DNA of 5,500 nt from Alphaproteobacteria bacterium (GTDB taxonomy: Bacteria > Pseudomonadota > Alphaproteobacteria > GCA-2731375): contig JANQKO010000526.1 in NCBI GenBank assembly GCA_028281075.1, positions 1-5,500 on the forward strand, read 5' to 3'. Of this stretch, positions 1-5,426 are shown in pieces. Both the position numbers and the translations under genes were made by a program. Each line of letters opens with the position of its first letter. The first letter of the stretch is position 1. The notes beneath the pieces are model-generated. The model worked only from the letters and a program-made list of their open reading frames with translations. It ran no database searches and had not been told where the DNA came from.

Positions 1-1079
1 CGGATCGCCGTCGGCGCCGTGTAGTAGATGTTGACCTGGTGCTTGTCGCAGACCTGCCAGTGTCGCGAGGCGTCGGGATAATTCGGCACGCCCTCGAACA
101 TCAGCGTCGTGGCGCCGTTCGACAGCGGCCCGTAGAGGATATAGCTGTGGCCGGTGACCCAGCCGACATCGGCCGTGCACCAGTAGACGTCGCCGTCGTG
201 GTAGTCGAACACGTATTGATGCGTGATCGAGGTGTAGACCATGTAGCCGCCCGTCGTGTGCAGCACGCCCTTCGGCTGGCCGGTCGAGCCCGAGGTGTAG
301 AGGATGAACAGCGGGTCCTCGGCGCCCATCTCCTCCGGCGGGCAGTCGGCCGAGGCCTCGGCCACCAGGTCGTGGTACCAGACGTCGCGGCCGTCCTGCC
401 AGCCGACGTCGCCGCCGGTGCGCCTGACGACGACGCATTTCTCGATCGTCGGACAGCTCGCCAGCGCCGCGTCGGTGTTCGCCTCCAGCGGCACCTTGCG
501 GCCGCCGCGCAGGCCCTCGTCGGCGGTGACGATGATCGAGCACTCCGAGCCCTGGATGCGGCCAGCGAGACTGTCCGGCGAGAAGGCGCCGAACACCACC
601 GAATGGATGGCGCCGATGCGGGCGCAGGCAAGCATGGCGATCGCCGCCTCGGGGATCATCGGCATGTAGATGGTGACGCGGTCGCCCTTCCTGGCGCCGA
701 GCGACTTGAGGCCGTTGGCGAACTTGCAGACCGCGGTATGCAGCTCGCGATAGGTCAGCGTCTTGTCCTCGGACGGGTCGTCGCCTTCCCAGATGATCGC
801 CGTCTGGTCGGCCCGCTTTGCCAGGTGCCGGTCGATGCAGTTGTAGGACGCGTTCAGCGTGCCGTCCTCGAACCACTTGATCGACACGTTATGCGGGTCG
901 TAGGAGACGTTCTTGACCGTGGTATAGGGCTTGAACCAGTCGATGCGCTTGCCCTGCTGGCCCCAGAAATTCCTTGGGTCCTTCACCGACTGCTCGTACA
1001 TCTCGAGATACTGGTCGTCGTTGCACCAGGCCCGCTCGGCCCAGGCTTCCGGCACCGGAAACAGCGTGTTGTCGGACAT
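1..1079 (-). CDS. acs: Acetyl-CoA synthetase, N-terminal part (truncated by window edge)
   Basis: AMP-forming acetate--CoA ligase: acetate + ATP + CoA gives acetyl-CoA + AMP + PPi in the cytoplasm, feeding acetate into central metabolism. Reading the minus strand from ATG at 1079-1077 gives an open frame of 359 codons with no stop up to position 1; the usual length is about 650 residues, so roughly the C-terminal 45% lies outside. Visible family marks: N-terminal region with NFWGQQ (residues 37-42), the RGGR motif at 191-194 (its arginines bind CoA in characterised Acs), the adenylate-forming P-loop YTSGSTGQPKG at 261-271, and DVGWVTGHSY at 304-313 near the acetate pocket. The start is supported by the typical Acs N-terminus and by GGAGG 11 nt upstream. 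The lysine that is acetylated in Acs proteins is beyond the window. It is divergent from the protease gene. Propionyl-CoA synthetase is a less likely alternative. Confidence 0.96.
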   Translation of the reverse strand, partial: MSDNTLFPVPEAWAERAWCNDDQYLEMYEQSVKDPRNFWGQQGKRIDWFKPYTTVKNVSYDPHNVSIKWFEDGTLNASYNCIDRHLAKRADQTAIIWEGDDPSEDKTLTYRELHTAVCKFANGLKSLGARKGDRVTIYMPMIPEAAIAMLACARIGAIHSVVFGAFSPDSLAGRIQGSECSIIVTADEGLRGGRKVPLEANTDAALASCPTIEKCVVVRRTGGDVGWQDGRDVWYHDLVAEASADCPPEEMGAEDPLFILYTSGSTGQPKGVLHTTGGYMVYTSITHQYVFDYHDGDVYWCTADVGWVTGHSYILYGPLSNGATTLMFEGVPNYPDASRHWQVCDKHQVNIYYTAPTAI

Positions 1080-1090
1080 GACCTTCGGTA

Positions 1091-1095
1091 CCTCC
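1091..1095 (-). promoter_or_regulatory. Ribosome binding site of acs
   Basis: GGAGG on the minus strand (inside GGGGAGG) lies 11 nt before the acs ATG. The spacing is slightly long, but the match is strong and supports the chosen start. Confidence 0.5.
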
Positions 1096-1113
1096 CCAAT
1101 TCGGTCGCGCAAC

Positions 1114-1132
1114 GGCGGCTGCGTCGGCCGCC
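1114..1132 (-). other. Small stem-loop in the acs leader
   Basis: GGCGGC (1114-1119) and GCCGCC (1127-1132) form a 6-bp GC-only stem with a 7-nt loop. It falls just downstream of the predicted acs transcription start and so would be in the 5' leader. No riboswitch fold or leader peptide is recognised, and such a stem can arise by chance in DNA this GC-rich. Confidence 0.2.
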
Positions 1133-1146
1133 TGGATTTGCCGCGA

Positions 1147-1175
1147 ATTATCCGACCAAACCGGCCGCGTCACAA
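1147..1175 (-). promoter_or_regulatory. Candidate sigma70-type promoter of acs
   Basis: On the minus strand, TTGTGA (1175-1170, 4 of 6 matches to the -35 consensus) and GATAAT (1152-1147, 5 of 6 matches to the -10 consensus) are separated by exactly 17 nt. Transcription would start near 1140, giving a leader of about 60 nt before the acs ATG. It is the best promoter-like pair seen in the divergent gap, and ATAAT is one of few AT-rich spots there. Seen in sequence; activity is inferred. Confidence 0.55.
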
Positions 1176-1186
1176 GGCGGGTGACG
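1168..1186. promoter_or_regulatory. Operator-like palindrome over the acs -35 box
   Basis: CGTCAC, 7 nt, GTGACG is a perfect 6-bp inverted repeat. It overlaps the predicted acs -35 hexamer (1170-1175), where a bound dimer could block or contact RNA polymerase. The half-sites point the opposite way from a CRP site (TGTGA-N6-TCACA), so CRP is not a good match. The regulator is unknown. Confidence 0.35.
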
Positions 1187-1247
1187 TGGCGACGCTGATT
1201 TGACGCACCAGGGGGCGGAACGGCGCCCACCGCCGCCGCGTCCCCGA

Positions 1248-1267
1248 ACCTTACGAAATCGTAAGGT
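1248..1267. promoter_or_regulatory. 20-bp palindrome upstream of the protease gene, candidate operator
   Basis: ACCTTACGA, AA, TCGTAAGGT: a perfect inverted repeat with 9-bp arms and a 2-nt centre, about 93 nt before the protease ATG. The half-site core CGTAAG (1260-1265) recurs in direct orientation at 1282-1287, 22 bp away or about two helical turns. A symmetrical site with an extra spaced half-site is typical of dimeric regulators, including some OmpR-class response regulators such as CusR. The response regulator encoded at 3085-3762 is an obvious candidate binder, but this is inference. Confidence 0.45.
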
Positions 1268-1282
1268 GGCGGAAAGGCCACC
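1265..1282 (+). other. Short hairpin next to the candidate operator
   Basis: GGTGGC (1265-1270) and GCCACC (1277-1282) form a 6-bp stem with the 6-nt loop GGAAAG. It overlaps the right edge of the 20-bp palindrome. It could be part of a larger regulatory site or a leader stem; no T-tract follows, so it is not a terminator. Confidence 0.25.
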
Positions 1283-1347
1283 GTAAGCTCGGCCGCCCAT
1301 CTGGATTGCAGAACCACGGGCGCGCGCGTCGGCGCGGGCCACGAGAC

Positions 1348-1353
1348 GGGAGA
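1348..1353 (+). promoter_or_regulatory. Ribosome binding site of the protease gene
   Basis: GGGAGA lies 6 nt before ATG at 1360. This decides the start against an in-frame TTG at 1306, which would add 18 arginine-rich residues before a normal signal peptide. Confidence 0.6.
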
Positions 1354-1359
1354 ATCGCG

Positions 1360-2922
1360 ATGCCAGATGCGAAACACTTCATTCGGCGGCGCAAGGCCGG
1401 CGCGATCACGGTGGCCGCCGTCGTGGCCGCGATCGCCGGCACGGCGCTGGCCACGGTCAATCCCGGCGGCCTGAAGGGCAACACGGCGCTGACGCCGGTC
1501 GCCGCCATCGAGGCCGTGGCGCCGCCCGCCGGGGCGTCGGCCGGCTTCGCCGACGTGATCGAGCGGGTCAGCCCGGCCGTGGTCAATATCCAGGTCGTCC
1601 GCAAGCTGAGCGACCGGCCGGCCAACACGCCGGGCTTCCGCGGTGGCCATCCCGACATGCCGCCCTTCGACGAGTTCTTCCGGCGGTTCTTCGGCGACGA
1701 GGAATTCCAGCGCCGCTTCGGCGGCCGCGGGCCGGACCGCGAGCACGGCGCGCGTCGGACCGCCGGACAGGGCTCCGGCTTCATCATTTCGGCGGACGGC
1801 TATGTCGTCTCCAACGACCATGTCGTCGGCCAGGCCGACGAGATCACGGTGATCCTGGGCGACGACCGTGAATACGCGGCCGCGCTGGTCGGCCGCGATG
1901 CCAAGACCGATCTCGCGCTCTTGAAGATCGAGGACGGCGGCGACCTGCCCTTCGTGCGTTTCGCGGAGACCGACGATGCCCGCGTCGGCGACTGGGTGGT
2001 GGCCGTCGGCAACCCGTTCGGCCTCGGCCAGACCGTCACCGCCGGCATCGTCTCGGCCCGCGGCCGCAGCATCGGCGCCGGCCCCTATGACGACTTCCTG
2101 CAGATCGACGCCGCCATCAACCGGGGCAACTCGGGCGGTCCGGCCTTCAACCTCGAGGGCGAGGTGATCGGCGTCAACACCGCCATCCTATCGCCCAGCG
2201 GCGGCAGTGTCGGCATCGGCTTCGCCATTCCGGCCGGGATGGCGCAGGATGTCATCGCCGATCTGCGCGACGACGGCCAGATCGAACGCGGCTGGCTCGG
2301 CGTCGGCATCCAGGGCGTGACCGACGACATCGCCGAAAGCCTGGATCTGGAGAGCGCCCGCGGCGCCATCGTCTCCAATGTCACGCCCGGCGGTCCGGCC
2401 GCCGCCGCCGGAATCGAGACCGGCGACGTGATCGTCGCGGTGAACGGCGAGGCGATCGACCGTGCGCGGGCCCTGCCGCGGCTGATCGCGGGGATCGATC
2501 CCGGCGAGACGGCCGAGCTGGGGGTCTGGCGCCGGGGCGAGATCATCACCGTCGATGTCGAGATCGGCGCGCTGGACGAGACGCCGGCGGTCGCGGCGGT
2601 CGAGGAGGCGCCCGGCCGGTCCGACGCGGCGTTCGGCTTGCGGCTTGCCCGGCTCGACGCATCGGCGCGCCGCGCCTTCGGAATCGGCGCGGATGTCCAG
2701 GGCGTCGTCATCGCCGAGGTCGCGCCCGACAGCCCGGCCGCCGGGAAAGGCCTGCGGCCGGGCGACGTGATCACCGCCGTCGACCGGTTCGATGTGTCGA
2801 CGCCCGCCGACGTGGTCGCCGGCATCGAGACGGTCAGGGAGAAAGGCCAGACCGCCGTTCTGTTACGGGTCAGCCGCGACGCGCGGGAGCGTTTTGTCGC
2901 CCTGCGCCTGCGCGCCGCCTGA
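1360..2922 (+). CDS. degP: Periplasmic serine protease, HtrA/DegP (Do) family, two PDZ domains
   Basis: 520 residues, near the usual size for alphaproteobacterial Do proteases. It degrades or refolds damaged proteins in the periplasm (family knowledge, MEROPS S1C). A positively charged start (RRRK at 9-12) and hydrophobic stretch (about 14-31) ending in an A-L-A motif (29-31) indicate a Sec signal peptide, possibly an uncleaved anchor. The trypsin-like domain spans about 63-300, with His154 in SNDHVV, Asp184 in KTDLALLKI and Ser258 in NRGNSGGPAFN: the complete catalytic triad. A loop rich in Phe and Arg (about 92-134) sits where DegP's LA loop lies. PDZ1 is about 308-402 (GWLGVGIQ at its start) and PDZ2 about 425-517. 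It precedes a two-component pair in the same direction after a 162-nt gap. No clear -10/-35 pair was found; a 20-bp palindrome lies upstream. DegQ or MucD names are equally possible; the family call is firm. Confidence 0.95.
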   Translation: MPDAKHFIRRRKAGAITVAAVVAAIAGTALATVNPGGLKGNTALTPVAAIEAVAPPAGASAGFADVIERVSPAVVNIQVVRKLSDRPANTPGFRGGHPDMPPFDEFFRRFFGDEEFQRRFGGRGPDREHGARRTAGQGSGFIISADGYVVSNDHVVGQADEITVILGDDREYAAALVGRDAKTDLALLKIEDGGDLPFVRFAETDDARVGDWVVAVGNPFGLGQTVTAGIVSARGRSIGAGPYDDFLQIDAAINRGNSGGPAFNLEGEVIGVNTAILSPSGGSVGIGFAIPAGMAQDVIADLRDDGQIERGWLGVGIQGVTDDIAESLDLESARGAIVSNVTPGGPAAAAGIETGDVIVAVNGEAIDRARALPRLIAGIDPGETAELGVWRRGEIITVDVEIGALDETPAVAAVEEAPGRSDAAFGLRLARLDASARRAFGIGADVQGVVIAEVAPDSPAAGKGLRPGDVITAVDRFDVSTPADVVAGIETVREKGQTAVLLRVSRDARERFVALRLRAA

Positions 2923-2934
2923 CCCGACGACGGC

Positions 2935-2998
2935 CGCCGGTCCGGCGCCAACCCCAACTTCGACCTCCCCCCGAAGGACGGGACGCGCCGGACCGGCG
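2935..2998. repeat. Perfect 14-bp inverted repeat with self-palindromic arms
   Basis: CGCCGGTCCGGCGC (2935-2948) is the exact reverse complement of 2985-2998, with a 36-nt spacer. Each arm contains a further palindrome (CGCCGG-T-CCGGCG at 2935-2947, and CGCCGG-A-CCGGCG at 2986-2998). The RNA can thus fold either as one long stem or as two small hairpins. Inside the spacer, CTTCG (2958-2962) and CGAAG (2972-2976) can pair. It starts 12 nt after the protease stop. With no T-tract it is a poor intrinsic terminator; it may be a repeat element or an mRNA-stabilising or attenuating structure. Confidence 0.6.
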
Positions 2999-3056
2999 TG
3001 CCGCAAACACCGAAACGCCGGTCGTGCCGACGACGGCCTCAACCTTCGCGTTCCGG

Positions 3057-3062
3057 TATAAA
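3057..3062 (+). promoter_or_regulatory. Possible -10 box for the response regulator gene
   Basis: TATAAA is the only AT-rich hexamer in the 162-nt gap and lies 22 nt before the ATG at 3085. No convincing -35 box is found 16-18 nt upstream (position 3034 onward reads CGGCCT), so a promoter here would need an activator or may not exist, with the regulator read through from the protease gene. Confidence 0.22.
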
Positions 3063-3071
3063 CTCCCTGTC

Positions 3072-3075
3072 GGAG
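3072..3075 (+). promoter_or_regulatory. Ribosome binding site of the response regulator
   Basis: GGAG lies 9 nt before ATG at 3085. This supports that start over a frame opening at 2998, whose extra 29 residues are basic and low in complexity and precede the canonical regulator N-terminus MRVLVIEDD. Confidence 0.5.
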
Positions 3076-3084
3076 CAAGCCGAG

Positions 3085-3762
3085 ATGCGCGTCCTGGTCA
3101 TCGAAGACGATTGCGAAGCCGCCCGCTACATGGTCAAGGGCCTGGCCGAGTCCGGCCACCTCGCCGACCATGCCGCCGACGGGGTCGACGGCCTGGCCAT
3201 GGCCGGCGGCGGCCAGTACGACGTGCTGGTGGTCGACCGCATGCTGCCGCGCCTCGACGGCCTGTCGCTGGTGGCGGCATTTCGGGCCGACGGGGGCGAT
3301 ACGCCGGTCCTGTTCCTGAGCGCCCTCGGCCAGGTCGATGACCGGGTCAAGGGCCTGAAGGCCGGCGGCGACGACTATCTGGTCAAGCCCTATGCCTTCG
3401 CCGAGTTGCTGGCCCGTATCGAGGCGCTGGCCCGCCGCCGCAACCCGGCCCAGGCCGAGACGCGCTTTCGCGTCGGTGATCTGGAGCTGGACCTGCTGGC
3501 GCGGCAGGTCAACCGCGCCGGCCGGCGCATCGAGCTGCAGCCGCGCGAGTTCCAGCTTCTCGAATACCTGATCCGGCACGCGGGCCAGGTCGTCACCCGG
3601 ACCATGCTGCTGGAAAATGTCTGGGACTATCACTTCGATCCGCAGACCAGCGTCATCGACGTCCATATCAGCCGCCTGCGGGCGAAGATCGACAAGGGCT
3701 TCGACCGTCCCCTGCTGCATACCGTGCGCGGCGCCGGCTACAGCCTGCGCGACGCGGATTGA
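3085..3762 (+). CDS. Two-component response regulator, OmpR/PhoB class
   Basis: 225 residues, the standard length of the class. The receiver domain covers about 1-115: acidic pocket Glu7-Asp8-Asp9, phospho-acceptor Asp51 in VVDRMLP, switch Ser79 in LFLSA, Tyr98 and Lys101 in DDYLVKPY. The C-terminal winged-helix DNA-binding domain covers about 128-222, with ELQPREFQLLEYL (150-162), a recognition region around 185-201 (DPQTSVIDVHISRLRAK) and VRGAGYSL near the end. Phosphorylation by a histidine kinase should promote dimerisation and DNA binding; the adjacent kinase at 3875-5290 is the presumed partner. By sequence style it is nearer the QseB/CusR-like branch than CpxR, but this is an impression. 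Its gene follows the protease in the same direction and is separated from the kinase by 112 nt holding a repeat element. Target genes are unknown. Confidence 0.95.
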   Translation: MRVLVIEDDCEAARYMVKGLAESGHLADHAADGVDGLAMAGGGQYDVLVVDRMLPRLDGLSLVAAFRADGGDTPVLFLSALGQVDDRVKGLKAGGDDYLVKPYAFAELLARIEALARRRNPAQAETRFRVGDLELDLLARQVNRAGRRIELQPREFQLLEYLIRHAGQVVTRTMLLENVWDYHFDPQTSVIDVHISRLRAKIDKGFDRPLLHTVRGAGYSLRDAD

Positions 3763-3794
3763 GTTGGGAATGACGGCGCCAACCGCCAATACGA

Positions 3795-3873
3795 CGTCAT
3801 TGCCGGGCTCGACCCGGCAATCCAACGTCTGTGCGGTCTGCCCCGGATGCCCGGATCAAGTCCGGGCATGACG
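3795..3873. repeat. 79-bp bipartite extragenic palindromic element between regulator and kinase
   Basis: The element has terminal inverted repeats CGTCAT (3795-3800) and ATGACG (3868-3873). It contains two perfect hairpins: ATTGCCGGG/CCCGGCAAT (3799-3807 and 3813-3821, loop CTCGA) and ATGCCCGGA/TCCGGGCAT (3847-3855 and 3861-3869, loop TCAAG). The right half resembles the reverse complement of the left half, so the whole is a palindrome of palindromes. GTCATTGCCGGGCTTGACCC-like repeats of this form are familiar, from memory, between genes in many Alphaproteobacteria. It ends 1 nt before the first possible ATG of the kinase, and its right end supplies an in-frame TGA (3869-3871). Confidence 0.85.
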
Positions 3874-3874
3874 A

Positions 3875-5290
3875 ATGGCTGAGGCCAGCCAGCATCGAGC
3901 CACCCGGATGCCGCCGGGCAAGCTGCTGCGGACCTCGACCTTTCGGCTGGCGCTGTTGTACCTGGCGCTGTTCTGCCTGTCGGTGCTGGCGCTGCTCGCC
4001 TTCATCTACTGGAACACGGTCGGCTTCGTCGCCGGCCAGACCGACGCCACGGTCAACGCCGAGATCACGGGGCTGGCCGAGCAGTATCGCCGCTCCGGCA
4101 TCGCCGGCCTGCGCGCCGTCGTCGACGAGCGCAGCCGCAACCAGCGCTACAGCCTTTATCTGCTGACCAGTCCCGGTCCCGCCCGGGTGCCGATCGCCGG
4201 CAATCTCGACGCCTGGCCGCCGGTCGAGACCGGGCCTGGCGGCTGGCTCGATTTCGTCTACGACCGGCCCGTGGGCGCCGAGATCGAGACGCACCAGGCC
4301 CGCGCCCGGCACCTGTCGCTGGCCGGCGGCTTCAATCTGCTGGTCGGCCGCGACGTCGAGGGGCGCCGCCGGCTCGAACTGCTGATCCGGGAATCCCTGC
4401 TCTGGGTCATGGCATTGACGCTCGGCCTGGGCCTGATCGGCGGCCTGGTGATCAGCCGCAACATGCTGCGGCGCATCGAGGGCATCGCGCGGGCCAGCCA
4501 GGAGATCATGGCCGGCGATTTCAGCCGCCGCGTGCCGGTCGGCGGCAGCGGCGACGAGATCGACCGGCTGGCCGCCAATCTCAACGCCATGCTGGACGAG
4601 ATCGAGCGCCTGATGACCGGCCTGCGCGAGGTCACCGACAATGTCGCACACGACCTGCGCAGCCCGCTCAACCGCCTGCGCAACCGGCTCGAGGTGACGC
4701 TGATGCAAGAACCCTCGGCGCCCGCCTATCGCGACGCCATCGGCGAAGCGATGGCCGACGCCGAGGGGTTGCTGAACACCTTCAACGCCCTGCTCGGCAT
4801 CGCCCGGGCCGACGCCGGCGCGCCGGGCGAGAACCTGGAGCCGCTCGATCCCGGCGCGCTGGTCCGCGACGTCGCCGAGCTCTACGCGCCGGCGGCCGAG
4901 GACAAGGGCCTGACGCTCGACCACCATATCGACGACGGTCTTGGTCTTGACGGCGACCGCCACCTGCTGTCGCAGGCGCTCGCCAACCTGGTCGACAACG
5001 CCGTCAAGTACACGCCCGACGGCGGCCGCATCCGCGTTGCCGCCCGCCGCGACGGCGACGCCGTCGCGCTCAGCGTCGCCGACAGCGGTCCCGGCATCCC
5101 GGCGGCCGACCGGGCCCGTGTCCTCGACCGCTTCGTCCGTCTGGATGCCAGCCGCCACAGCCCCGGCAGCGGCCTCGGCCTCAGCCTGGTCCGCGCCGTC
5201 GCCCGCCGGCATGGCGCCGAGTTGCGCCTCGAAGACAACGCCCCCGGTCTGCGCGCCGTGCTGCTTTTTCCGGCGATGGCCGAGCGCTGA
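3875..5290 (+). CDS. Membrane sensor histidine kinase (HAMP, HisKA, HATPase)
   Basis: 471 residues from ATG 3875. The frame opens just after TGA at 3869, so 3875 is the first possible start; ATG at 3908 (residue 12, 460 aa) is equally plausible, and neither has a good ribosome binding site. Domains: transmembrane helix 1 at about 24-46, periplasmic sensor region of about 125 residues (47-172, no recognised fold), transmembrane helix 2 at about 174-195, HAMP at about 193-246, dimerisation/phospho-acceptor domain with His259 in VAHDLRSPLNRLRNRLE, N box QALANLVDNAVKY (Asn371, Asn375), G1 box DSGPGIP (403-409), Phe420 region, G2 box GSGLGLSLV (431-439). All catalytic motifs are present, so it should be active. 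It autophosphorylates on His259 and is expected to pass phosphate to Asp51 of the regulator encoded upstream. The signal is unknown; the neighbouring protease hints at envelope stress. Confidence 0.94.
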   Translation: MAEASQHRATRMPPGKLLRTSTFRLALLYLALFCLSVLALLAFIYWNTVGFVAGQTDATVNAEITGLAEQYRRSGIAGLRAVVDERSRNQRYSLYLLTSPGPARVPIAGNLDAWPPVETGPGGWLDFVYDRPVGAEIETHQARARHLSLAGGFNLLVGRDVEGRRRLELLIRESLLWVMALTLGLGLIGGLVISRNMLRRIEGIARASQEIMAGDFSRRVPVGGSGDEIDRLAANLNAMLDEIERLMTGLREVTDNVAHDLRSPLNRLRNRLEVTLMQEPSAPAYRDAIGEAMADAEGLLNTFNALLGIARADAGAPGENLEPLDPGALVRDVAELYAPAAEDKGLTLDHHIDDGLGLDGDRHLLSQALANLVDNAVKYTPDGGRIRVAARRDGDAVALSVADSGPGIPAADRARVLDRFVRLDASRHSPGSGLGLSLVRAVARRHGAELRLEDNAPGLRAVLLFPAMAER

Positions 5291-5296
5291 CCCACG

Positions 5297-5406
5297 CATC
5301 CTTCGAGACGCGGGCTGCGCCCGCTCCTCAGGATGAGGCTGAGCATTTGGCAAAACCGCTCTTTCGTCATCTACCTGTCCTCGTCCTGAGAGCCTGTGAA
5401 GGAATC
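5297..5406. repeat. Composite palindromic repeat element downstream of the kinase
   Basis: The left half begins CATCCTTCGAGACGCGGGC. Outer arms CATCCT (5297-5302) and AGGATG (5330-5335) pair, as do inner arms GCGGGC (5310-5315) and GCCCGC (5319-5324, loop TGC). CTCAGGATGAGG (5327-5338) is matched in inverse at 5379-5390 (CCTCGTCCTGAG, 11 of 12). The following AGCCTGTGAAGGAATC (5391-5406) looks like a decayed copy of the inverse left half. ATCCTTCGAGACGC...CTCCTCAGGATGAGG is a form familiar from alphaproteobacterial intergenic regions. It starts 7 nt after the kinase stop, so it lies in its 3' untranslated region. Confidence 0.7.
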
Positions 5407-5426
5407 GCACCGCAGCCACCCAGGTT

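Noticed and set aside
39..1184. Long plus-strand open frame opposite acs
   Set aside because: It lies antisense to a clear acetyl-CoA synthetase and its translation is a low-complexity Arg/Ala/Val/Asp-rich sequence with no motifs. Long antisense frames are expected in DNA with this GC content.
1200..1205. TTGACG as a -35 box for the protease gene
   Set aside because: It matches 5 of 6 consensus bases, but the sequence 16-18 nt downstream is GC-only and has no -10 hexamer.
1246..1275. Extracytoplasmic sigma factor promoter (GAAC with a downstream -10) for the protease gene
   Set aside because: GAAC at 1246-1249 is present, but no matching CGTT or TCTGA-type -10 occurs at the right spacing, so it was not called.
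1306..1359. Upstream TTG start for the protease, adding 18 residues
   Set aside because: The ATG at 1360 has GGGAGA at 6 nt spacing and gives a normal signal peptide; the extension would put an arginine-rich segment before it.
889..1821. 310-codon minus-strand frame covering the acs start, the promoter gap and the protease start
   Set aside because: It overlaps two well-supported genes and the divergent regulatory region, and has no recognisable domain.
2863..3825. 320-codon minus-strand open frame opposite the regulator
   Set aside because: It spans the end of the protease gene, a spacer and the whole regulator gene. Its composition is that of an antisense shadow, and the opposite strand has full, motif-bearing genes.
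3795..3873. CRISPR-like repeat or intrinsic terminator
   Set aside because: There is one element only, with no repeat-spacer periodicity, and neither hairpin is followed by a T-tract.
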